IMG/VR virus record: IMGVR_UViG_3300033143_004581 | Span: 1 to 64,000 of that record | DNA from: a virus | Strand: one strand, 5' to 3' | DNA: 64,000 nt | Shown here: piece after piece, positions 47,791-54,752 of the stretch | Position numbering within the stretch: the stretch's first letter is position 1 | Layout of the letters: every line of letters begins with the position of its first letter | Translations under genes and position numbers: made by a program | Notes under the pieces: generated by a model | The model's database searches: none | What the model was told of the DNA's origin: nothing | What the model saw: the letters and a program-made list of their open reading frames with translations, nothing else

Positions 47791-47832
47791 TAAAAAGGAG
47801 TATTATACATTAAAACAATAATACTCCTTCAC
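47791..47832 (-). terminator. Hairpin between prkA and yeaH
   Basis: AAGGAGTATTAT (47795-47806) pairs with ATAATACTCCTT (47818-47829); on the minus strand a T-run follows. It suggests that prkA is made in excess over yeaH and spoVR. Confidence 0.8.
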
Positions 47833-47844
47833 TATTTCCAACTA

Positions 47845-49803
47845 TCAGGATTCCTTTCGAATAACTTCAGCAACAAAAGAAAGTAGAATATTAGCACATT
47901 CTTTACAATATCCTCTTTCAATAAGTTTCTCCAAAGCATCCTCTCTCTTTTTAGTAGCTTTTGGATTAACATTTGTTGTATCAGCAATAGAAAGAGAAAC
48001 AACATTTTTAAGGTCCTTCATAAGTTTCTTTTCAATAGCTTCTTTTAAAGGATCATAATCATTATAAGTAAATTCTCTTCCCTGTCTCAAAACACTTGAT
48101 TCATGAACAAAAATTTGATTACGAAACTCTTTCTTCGAATTTTCAGGAACCTCAATTAATTCCTCAAGAGAACGCATCAACTTTTCATCTGGATTTGAAT
48201 ATTCACCAGTAATACTATCATAGACCTTTTCTTTCTTACAAAACGCAGTAACATTTTTCATATAATTATTAAATAATGCTTGTGCTTGTTCTTCATATGC
48301 ATAAATAAAAGCCATATTTACTTCTTTTTTAGCTATTTCCTTATATTCAGCGGCAATAGATTCCTTACCACCAATTAACAAATTAAGAAATTCCTTCTTT
48401 TCTTCATCACTTATACCAATATGATGTTCAAAATTATTCCTAAGTGCTTTTATAACATCAATTGGATTAATACATTTCTTGTCTTCTTTCATACCAAGAG
48501 CAATATTAAGAGCATTGATAATAAATCTTGGTGAAATACCAGTCATACCCTCGCCGTTTTTTCTACCTTCTGCGAGAAGTTCTTTAAGATTTATTTCACT
48601 TCTCTTAAACTCTTGTGTTTCCTCACCATTATAAATCTTCATCTTTTCAATTAAAGACGAAACTTTAGTAGATTTTTTCAAACGACTCAAAACGGCAAAT
48701 TGAGCAGCAATTTTTAAAGTATTTGGTGCTATATGAATTCCACGAAAATCTGATTCTTTAATCATCTTTTCATATATTTTAATTTCATCATCAACTTTTA
48801 AATTCCAAGGAACAACAACCGGATACATTCTATCATGAAGAGCCTCATTCTTCTTATCTGACTTAAAAGAATCAAATTCCGTTTTATTTGTGTGGCCGAT
48901 GATTAATGTATCAATATACATTTGAGGAAAACCAGGCGCCTTGATTAATTGTTCTTGTGCTGCTGTAATGAGAATATAATGAAATTTAATATCAGCCTTT
49001 AAAATTTCAATATATTCAATTAAACCACCATTAGCAACTTGAAGCTCACCATTAAACTCATAGGCCCTTGGATCTGTTTCGGAATAACGAGACATTTTAG
49101 CAAAATTTACTCTACCTATAAGCTCAGAATGATCCTGGCTTTTAGGATCACTTGGTTGAAACGTACCAATACCAATTCTTCGTTGTTCTGAAAATTTAAT
49201 ACTTTCTACTGGTATATCTTCCCATTTTACATTACCATTTTCATCTGTAAAGTTTTCATCAATCATATGTTGACAAACTGGGCAAAGTGTCCCTTCTATT
49301 TTAACACCAAGTTCATTCATCCAAAATTCTCTATCTTCAAGAGGAATTGCATGAAGTGGTTCTTCATGAATAGGACATCCCTTAATAGCATATTTAGGTG
49401 TATCATCCGATTCCAATCCCTTTTTGATAAGAGAAGCAATCGTACTCTTTCCAGAAGAAACAGGACCAACCATAATCAAAATACGCTTACCTGTTTCTGT
49501 TCTACGAGCAGATGCCTTCAAAAATCTCATTATATCATGAATTGCTTCATATGTACCAAAAATCTTCCCATCAAAGAAATTATATTTTACCAAATCTTCA
49601 TATCCAGTGATTTTAAGATCATCATCAATAGGCGACGTGCCGTATTTCATTATCATGTTATAAATACGACCTGGAGCAAAATTAGCAACATTTGGATTTT
49701 CCTTTACTTTATCCAAATACTGTAATAGAGTACCACTAAAGTTTTCAACAGTCTTACTCTTTCGTTGTTCATTAATTAAATCCTGAAAACTTTTTTTAGA
49801 CAT
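47845..49803 (-). CDS. prkA: PrkA serine protein kinase (YeaG-like)
   Basis: 652 residues (E. coli YeaG 644), from the ATG at 49803 behind AAAGGAGAATGTG. AAA-type N-terminal domain with Walker A MVGPVSSGKST, cysteine pair GCPIHEEPL...CPVCQHM, YIDTLIIGHTNKTEFDSF, and the C-terminal PrkA kinase-like domain (YEEQAQALFNNYMKNV, ETFTYNDYDPL-type REFTYNDYDPLKEAIEKKL). In enterobacteria YeaG is a stress kinase/AAA protein linked to nitrogen starvation and persistence. Its presence in a virion gene cluster is unusual. Confidence 0.95.
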   Translation of the reverse strand: MSKKSFQDLINEQRKSKTVENFSGTLLQYLDKVKENPNVANFAPGRIYNMIMKYGTSPIDDDLKITGYEDLVKYNFFDGKIFGTYEAIHDIMRFLKASARRTETGKRILIMVGPVSSGKSTIASLIKKGLESDDTPKYAIKGCPIHEEPLHAIPLEDREFWMNELGVKIEGTLCPVCQHMIDENFTDENGNVKWEDIPVESIKFSEQRRIGIGTFQPSDPKSQDHSELIGRVNFAKMSRYSETDPRAYEFNGELQVANGGLIEYIEILKADIKFHYILITAAQEQLIKAPGFPQMYIDTLIIGHTNKTEFDSFKSDKKNEALHDRMYPVVVPWNLKVDDEIKIYEKMIKESDFRGIHIAPNTLKIAAQFAVLSRLKKSTKVSSLIEKMKIYNGEETQEFKRSEINLKELLAEGRKNGEGMTGISPRFIINALNIALGMKEDKKCINPIDVIKALRNNFEHHIGISDEEKKEFLNLLIGGKESIAAEYKEIAKKEVNMAFIYAYEEQAQALFNNYMKNVTAFCKKEKVYDSITGEYSNPDEKLMRSLEELIEVPENSKKEFRNQIFVHESSVLRQGREFTYNDYDPLKEAIEKKLMKDLKNVVSLSIADTTNVNPKATKKREDALEKLIERGYCKECANILLSFVAEVIRKES

Positions 49804-49820
49804 CACATTCTCCTTTTCTA

Positions 49821-50273
49821 TTAATCAGATTCATTGTCTCTTTTAATATCTTCTAATTTTTTTAGAATATCTTCTCTTGAAGCAATAATAATATTTTGAT
49901 TTGTTGGTCTTGATAGTTTTTTATTCTTTAACCTTATTTTTATTTTTTCCAATAATACCATTTTATCACGAATTTGTAAATATTTATTATAATTTTTATC
50001 TGAAATTATTTCCTTACTTGCGTTTGTAACACTATTAATCAATTGACCGGCTACTTCAACTAATCTTGATGAAAAATTTCCATTCTCCATTTCTTCTTCG
50101 ACTCTATTAAGTATTCTATTAGCTCTTTCTATATTAGATTCTAATACTTTTAAAGCATTTATAGCTTTTTCTTTTTCAATAATATTACCTTCTTCATCGA
50201 TATCAATAATTTCATCACCTGAAAAATCTATTTCAAATTCTTCTTCTAATGATTTTCTATTTAAATCAGACAT
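49821..50273 (-). CDS. 16: Probable terminase small subunit (T4 gp16-like)
   Basis: 150 residues (T4 gp16 164). Acidic N-terminus (EEEFEIDFSGDEIIDIDEEG), a central helix pair (ALKVLESNIERANRIL and SSRLVEVAGQLINSVTNASKEII) and a C-terminal NQNIIIASREDILKKLEDI, which aligns by eye with the NIQNATVFMGSPTELMDEI end of T4 gp16. The identification rests on this weak match, on length and on position among head genes. It would recognise DNA and regulate gp17. Confidence 0.55.
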   Translation of the reverse strand: MSDLNRKSLEEEFEIDFSGDEIIDIDEEGNIIEKEKAINALKVLESNIERANRILNRVEEEMENGNFSSRLVEVAGQLINSVTNASKEIISDKNYNKYLQIRDKMVLLEKIKIRLKNKKLSRPTNQNIIIASREDILKKLEDIKRDNESD

Positions 50274-50316
50274 CTATATTTTCTCCTATGTATAATATAT
50301 AGAAATATTTATTAAA

Positions 50317-50346
50317 ATAATATAACATTTTTAGATAAATGTAAAC
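50317..50346 (-). promoter_or_regulatory. Early-type promoter, minus strand
   Basis: GTTTAC (50341-50346), 18-nt spacer, TATTAT (50317-50322), upstream of the 16-like gene and hence of the prkA-yeaH-spoVR block. An AATAAATA box near 50305 might serve late transcription. Confidence 0.55.
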
Positions 50347-50348
50347 AT

Positions 50349-50378
50349 ATTTACAAGAAAAAGAAAAAATGATATAAA
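50349..50378 (+). promoter_or_regulatory. Early-type promoter for the homing endonuclease gene
   Basis: ATTTAC (50349-50354), 18-nt spacer, TATAAA (50373-50378), some 30 nt before the ATG at 50410. Divergent from the minus-strand promoter with adjoining -35 boxes. Confidence 0.5.
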
Positions 50379-50409
50379 TATGGTTAATGACTAAATAAAG
50401 GAAAATTCA

Positions 50410-51849
50410 ATGATAATAAGAAGAAACGATTTTGGAAATATTGATGATTTGTCACAAAATTCCCACAAAAAAATATGGTTTACCTGTGAAAAATGCGGCA
50501 TTGGTGTTCTTCAATCTTATAGAAACTATTTAAAACAAAAAAATGGTAAACTTTGTAGATATTGTAGAAATTCAATAACATCAAATAATTCAAGAAAAAT
50601 AGTATCAGAAAAAATGAAGGAGAAATGGAAGAATGTAGAATATAAAAGAAAAATGAGTAAAAAATTATCAGACGCGTGTAAAAAATCATGGGAAAATGAT
50701 AATGGTAAAAGAAGAAAAAATTTAATAAAAAACAATCCCATGTTTGATAAAAAAATATCTAAAAAAGTATCAGAATCAGAAGCAACATCAATAGAAGAAT
50801 TAAAAAAATTATGTGAATATTATAATTATGAATTTATAGAAAGAATTTTAGGAAAACGTGGTGGTGTTGTTATAAAATTTAAATGTGATAAGGGACATAT
50901 ACAAGAAAAAAGACTAGATGTTTTCAAAAGAGGATCTTATGGTTGTTATGAATGTAATAAAAAATCATCAGTTGGTGAAAATGAAATATATAAGTTCTTA
51001 AAAGAAAATAATATAAAAGTAGATAAAAATTCAAAATCAATAATATATCCATTTGAATTAGATATTGTAATACCAAATAAAAAAATAGCAATAGAATATT
51101 GTGGTTTATATTGGCATTCAGAAACAGTAAAAAGAGATAAAAATTATCATTTAAATAAATTAAATTTATGTAATGAAGCTGGATATAGGCTTATAACAAT
51201 ATTTGAAGATGAATGGAAAAATCATCAAAATTTAATAAAAAATAAATTATTACATATACTTGGAAAATCAAACAGTGAAAAAATATATGCTAGAAAATGT
51301 GAAATAAAAGAAATTGAAACAAAAACAGCAAGAAATTTTTGTAATGAAAATCATATACAAGGATATAACAATTGTTCTATAAAATTGGGATTATATTATA
51401 ATAAAGAATTGGTTTCTTTAATGACATTTTCAAAACCATCTTTATCAAAAGGATATAAAGGAAAAAACGAAAACATTTGGGAGCTCAATAGATATTGTAC
51501 TAATAAAATAGTTATTGGTGGTGCTGGTAAGCTGTTAAATTATTTTTGTAATAATTATGAATGGAAAGAAATTTTTTCATTTGCTGATAAAAGATGGAGT
51601 GATGGGAATTTATATAATAAATTAGGATTTGAATTATTATATGAAACAAAACCAAATTATTTTTATTTCAATACAATTGATAACAAAAGATATCATAGAT
51701 TTAATTTTAGAAAGGATAGATTACCAAAAATATTAGAAAAATTCGACCCAAATCTAACAGAATATGAAAATATGATAGAAAACAATTATCATAGAATATG
51801 GGATTGTGGTAATTTTAAATTTGTTAAAACAAAAGAACCAAGGCCATAA
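50410..51849 (+). CDS. Free-standing homing endonuclease (Vsr-like with NUMOD3-like region)
   Basis: 479 residues on the strand opposite to its neighbours, inserted between the major capsid and 16-like genes. N-terminal finger (FTCEKCGIG...CRYCRN), then MKEKWKNVEYKRKMSKKL...NPMFDK, a NUMOD3-like DNA-binding stretch, a second finger (FKCDKGHI...CYECN), and the EDxHD nuclease part YPFELDIVIPNKKIAIEYC-GLYWHSE...ITIFEDEW. The C-terminal 170 residues are close to those of the 44763-46436 gene, so the two share ancestry but have different DNA-binding front ends. Confidence 0.85.
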   Translation: MIIRRNDFGNIDDLSQNSHKKIWFTCEKCGIGVLQSYRNYLKQKNGKLCRYCRNSITSNNSRKIVSEKMKEKWKNVEYKRKMSKKLSDACKKSWENDNGKRRKNLIKNNPMFDKKISKKVSESEATSIEELKKLCEYYNYEFIERILGKRGGVVIKFKCDKGHIQEKRLDVFKRGSYGCYECNKKSSVGENEIYKFLKENNIKVDKNSKSIIYPFELDIVIPNKKIAIEYCGLYWHSETVKRDKNYHLNKLNLCNEAGYRLITIFEDEWKNHQNLIKNKLLHILGKSNSEKIYARKCEIKEIETKTARNFCNENHIQGYNNCSIKLGLYYNKELVSLMTFSKPSLSKGYKGKNENIWELNRYCTNKIVIGGAGKLLNYFCNNYEWKEIFSFADKRWSDGNLYNKLGFELLYETKPNYFYFNTIDNKRYHRFNFRKDRLPKILEKFDPNLTEYENMIENNYHRIWDCGNFKFVKTKEPRP

Positions 51850-51868
51850 AGACCTTGGTTCTCATTTT
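51834..51868. terminator. Bidirectional terminator between endonuclease and capsid genes
   Basis: AGAACCAAGG (51834-51843) and CCTTGGTTCT (51853-51862) pair perfectly around a 9-nt loop. It overlaps the last codons of the homing endonuclease and serves the convergent major capsid gene on the other side. Confidence 0.8.
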
Positions 51869-51885
51869 ACTTATTTTTGGTTCAA

Positions 51886-53073
51886 TTAGGGAAGATTGGT
51901 AACAGAGATCTTTTGATAATAATTCTTCGCACCAAACAGGTGTGTATGAATAGCGTATCTACTCATAAGACCCATTGAAGGTTGGAAAGAATCTTCAAAA
52001 GTAGCTCTTGAAACCAATAATTGAATATAAGGTAGATAAATAACACCTGTATCATATTCAGACGCACCCTTATAACCAAGAATCATTTGATCATTGGCTT
52101 GGAATGTATCTCTATAAAGATTCATTCTTCCACCAAGACTACCGACTCTAGCAACACCAGTAACAGATGTATTAATATTACCCATTACAGGAGCGATAGT
52201 AAAGTCAGCCAATGTTTCCAAAACAGCAGAAACATTAGGATTAGCGATTACCCAATTAGCGGAACCACGTCTTGTATATGTAGCAATAACATTAGATCTA
52301 CGAACCATATAATTATAAAGTTCACGATAACGTTCAGCTTCCCATCTACCTCTATAAGAACCAGATGCTGAATAACTCCATGTATTTACATAACTTGTAG
52401 TACCATCATCGGTAAGAACCGATTCGATTCTTGCAACAAGTTCACGGTCAATTTCAGCTGTGATTTCGTAAGAAAGAATATCCATCAATTCTTCCTCAAG
52501 ATTTAGACCATGCATAGCCTTCAAATCTTGAGCAATTTCAAGTGACCAACGGCTTCTTAACTTACGTGTCTTAGCTTCAACTTGAGCCTTTTCTATTGTT
52601 GTATTAACTTCATTAATAGCAGTACCATCACCGATACCAAGACCAACATTTGTAGTTTCATCAGATCCCAAAGCCTCACCAGCTGATGTGACATGAGAAC
52701 CAGTATATGAACTATCAATTGTATTGTATCCAAGTTCAACATTTGATGCACTGTTATATGTTTGACCAGCTCTAAAACGAAGAGCGAAAGCCAATCCAAT
52801 AGGACCAGTCAAAGGTTGAACACCAACCAAATCATGAGCAATTAATTCAGGGAATGTTCTACGAACCATAGGAACAGCAATCTTATGAAACATACCAGAT
52901 GTAGCATAAGTTGACGCACCAAGGCTGTCATTACCCATAGATGTAGCTTCCATTAAATAATTATGCTCATTTTCCAACATAAGAGCAGTTGTTTGTTTAA
53001 TTTTTTCATTCTTAAAAGAAGATCCCTCATTAAGGACTTCTTCCCACTTTTTTACTAAGTGTGATAAATTCAT
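51886..53073 (-). CDS. 23: Major capsid protein (T4 gp23-like)
   Basis: 395 residues (T4 521). FPELIAHDLVGVQPLTGPIGLAFALRFR is the diagnostic gp23 stretch, split here as HDLVGVQPLTGP and GLAFALRFR. Other matches are RSRWSLEIAQDLKAMHGLNLEEEL and the end MGLMSRYAIHTHLFGAKNYYQ. Candidate prohead protease sites are L-N-E at residues 14-16 and L-M-E at 40-42; the latter is nearer to the T4 situation. GGAGGATAAT precedes the ATG. Confidence 0.95.
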   Translation of the reverse strand: MNLSHLVKKWEEVLNEGSSFKNEKIKQTTALMLENEHNYLMEATSMGNDSLGASTYATSGMFHKIAVPMVRRTFPELIAHDLVGVQPLTGPIGLAFALRFRAGQTYNSASNVELGYNTIDSSYTGSHVTSAGEALGSDETTNVGLGIGDGTAINEVNTTIEKAQVEAKTRKLRSRWSLEIAQDLKAMHGLNLEEELMDILSYEITAEIDRELVARIESVLTDDGTTSYVNTWSYSASGSYRGRWEAERYRELYNYMVRRSNVIATYTRRGSANWVIANPNVSAVLETLADFTIAPVMGNINTSVTGVARVGSLGGRMNLYRDTFQANDQMILGYKGASEYDTGVIYLPYIQLLVSRATFEDSFQPSMGLMSRYAIHTHLFGAKNYYQKISVTNLP

Positions 53074-53089
53074 TTATATTATCCTCCTA

Positions 53090-53839
53090 TTAAATTCTAC
53101 TTTCTTTTAACACATTTACATAACTCTTTAAATGTGCCTTAAATGGGTTGTCTTTATCTTCTTCATTTAAATTATTTTCTGTTTCCAAGACACCCTTTCC
53201 TTCTTCTTCATTACCTTCTTCTTTCTTTTCTTCTTCTAACATACTCTTTGCACTTTCCAAAACAATATCAAATTTCTTATCAATTTCCTTCTTATCAACA
53301 ACACCACCTAGAATATTAAAAACATATTCTTTTTGTGATTCTGTTAATCCATCTGTTTTCTTTCTCAAATAAAGCTCAGCTGACAATGCTTGATTATCTT
53401 CCTTTAATTCAAGAGTTTCATCAATTGTCTCATCGAGTTCTTTTTTGAGATTTAGAATTTCTTCCTTGGCTTCCTTTAACAATGATTTAACCTCATTATC
53501 TAACAATCCTTCATCAATAGATAAACGAACCTTAAATTGTTCGATAAGATCATGATAAAGTTCACCCTTTCTGGCATATTCCAAAATATTATCTGGAATA
53601 ACCATTTCTTCTTCAATTATAGAATCTACGAAATTCGAAAATTTTGAAGTGATTTCTTTCTTATAGTCCTCAAACTTTTCTTCATATTCTTCAATCAATC
53701 TTTCTTTTTCTTCTTTCAGAGAAGATTCCAAAAGTTCTTTAGACTTAACTTCTATAATTGAACTAAGCTTTTCTTTAATCTTAGATTGTTCTTCTTCATC
53801 TAATTTTTGTACTCCCAAAATTTCCAGAAGCTTATCCAT
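53090..53839 (-). CDS. 22: Prohead scaffold/core protein (T4 gp22-like)
   Basis: 250 residues from the ATG at 53839, selected because TTAAGGAGGAAGTTAATAAC precedes it; an in-frame ATG 25 codons upstream would lie beyond the late promoter box. Nearly all acidic helix and coiled coil (DEEEQSKIKEKLSSI, EEILNLKKELDETIDETLEL), with a short C-terminal SYVNVLKESRI containing L-K-E. It sits between the protease and capsid genes as in T4 and would be degraded during maturation. Confidence 0.88.
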   Translation of the reverse strand: MDKLLEILGVQKLDEEEQSKIKEKLSSIIEVKSKELLESSLKEEKERLIEEYEEKFEDYKKEITSKFSNFVDSIIEEEMVIPDNILEYARKGELYHDLIEQFKVRLSIDEGLLDNEVKSLLKEAKEEILNLKKELDETIDETLELKEDNQALSAELYLRKKTDGLTESQKEYVFNILGGVVDKKEIDKKFDIVLESAKSMLEEEKKEEGNEEEGKGVLETENNLNEEDKDNPFKAHLKSYVNVLKESRI

Positions 53840-53874
53840 GTTATTAACTTCCTCCTTAAATAATTTTCTATTAC

Positions 53875-53882
53875 TATTTATA
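53875..53882 (-). promoter_or_regulatory. T4-type late promoter for gene 22
   Basis: TATAAATA on the minus strand, 36 nt before the gene 22 start codon, within the first codons of an otherwise open upstream frame. Confidence 0.7.
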
Positions 53883-53914
53883 AAAATTGTTAATTTTTTA
53901 CAAAAATTAAACAA

Positions 53915-54502
53915 TTATAAACTTTTTTCTATATTTTCAATAACTTGCCAAATTTGTTTTCTATGATATTCTTTCGCTTCTTCTATTGTTGGTTCTTTAG
54001 GAATATCGAATTCTCTACCTTCATATATACCATTTACCCAAGAAGAGGGATTGCTTGGTTCGGAAACTAAATCATATGTTAAAAGATTAAAATCTTCATT
54101 AACAAAACCATCTTCATTAACGGTTCCCAAACCTCTTGAAGATATTCCCAACCTACCTTCTTTTATAAGCTCTTTGGCTATTTTACCATTTGGTGTATCA
54201 AGAACCTTAGCTTTACCATAAACATCATTCCCTTTCCAATCCAATTCTAATGTTAAAATAGCAACTTTATCAAGATTAATATCCGGTGTTGATGGATGTG
54301 AAAGTTCACCAAAGCAACACTTCTTTGATATTTTACTTTCATTTAATCTTGTAATTTCTCTTTCAAGTAATTCTTTTTTATACATTCTTTTATTATGATT
54401 CTGAACATCAGCACTAGAAAAAACTCCAACAATATACATTGAACCGGTACCAGATTCTGATATTTCAAAATCATAAGACATTTCAGTAATTAATTTAGCC
54501 AT
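53915..54502 (-). CDS. 21: Prohead maturation protease (T4 gp21-like)
   Basis: 195 residues (T4 212). Serine protease of the herpes/gp21 fold: KCCFGELSHPSTPDI carries the catalytic His, GRLGISSRGLGTV the catalytic Ser. The T4 enzyme cuts after L/I-x-E; that motif recurs in the N-termini of many small proteins in this window. Located between the core gene and portal as in T4. Confidence 0.93.
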   Translation of the reverse strand: MAKLITEMSYDFEISESGTGSMYIVGVFSSADVQNHNKRMYKKELLEREITRLNESKISKKCCFGELSHPSTPDINLDKVAILTLELDWKGNDVYGKAKVLDTPNGKIAKELIKEGRLGISSRGLGTVNEDGFVNEDFNLLTYDLVSEPSNPSSWVNGIYEGREFDIPKEPTIEEAKEYHRKQIWQVIENIEKSL

Positions 54503-54513
54503 TTTTAGACTCC

Positions 54514-54705
54514 TTAATCTTCTTCTGTATTTTCTTCTGAATCTTCTTCGGAATCAACATCACTTTCAATATCCTTTTCAAGACCCAGTTTATCTTTAAG
54601 AATTTTATTTCTTTGTTTTATAAATTCTTTCCTTATAATTTCCTTAGCATCAACATATTCTTCTTCTTCAAACTTATCCAAAGCATCCTTAATTTTGTCA
54701 CTCAT
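54514..54705 (-). CDS. Small acidic prohead core protein (gp67/gp68 position)
   Basis: 63 residues from the ATG at 54705 (AAAGGAGATTTTGAAA upstream). The end is extremely acidic (SDVDSEEDSEENTEED), the middle basic and helical (RKEFIKQRNKILKDKLG). Position between portal and protease matches T4 genes 67 and 68, whose products are core components; the sequence itself is too short and biased to choose between them. Confidence 0.65.
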   Translation of the reverse strand: MSDKIKDALDKFEEEEYVDAKEIIRKEFIKQRNKILKDKLGLEKDIESDVDSEEDSEENTEED

Positions 54706-54726
54706 TTTCAAAATCTCCTTTATATT

Positions 54727-54734
54727 TATTTATA
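54727..54734 (-). promoter_or_regulatory. T4-type late promoter for the core genes
   Basis: TATAAATA on the minus strand, about 22-29 nt upstream of the small core gene start. Confidence 0.6.
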
Positions 54735-54752
54735 TTTTTTATATTTTTTTAA

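Noticed and set aside
53840-53914. Longer start of the scaffold protein
   Set aside because: The 25 extra codons contain the TATAAATA promoter box and AAGGAGG ribosome binding site used by the inner ATG.
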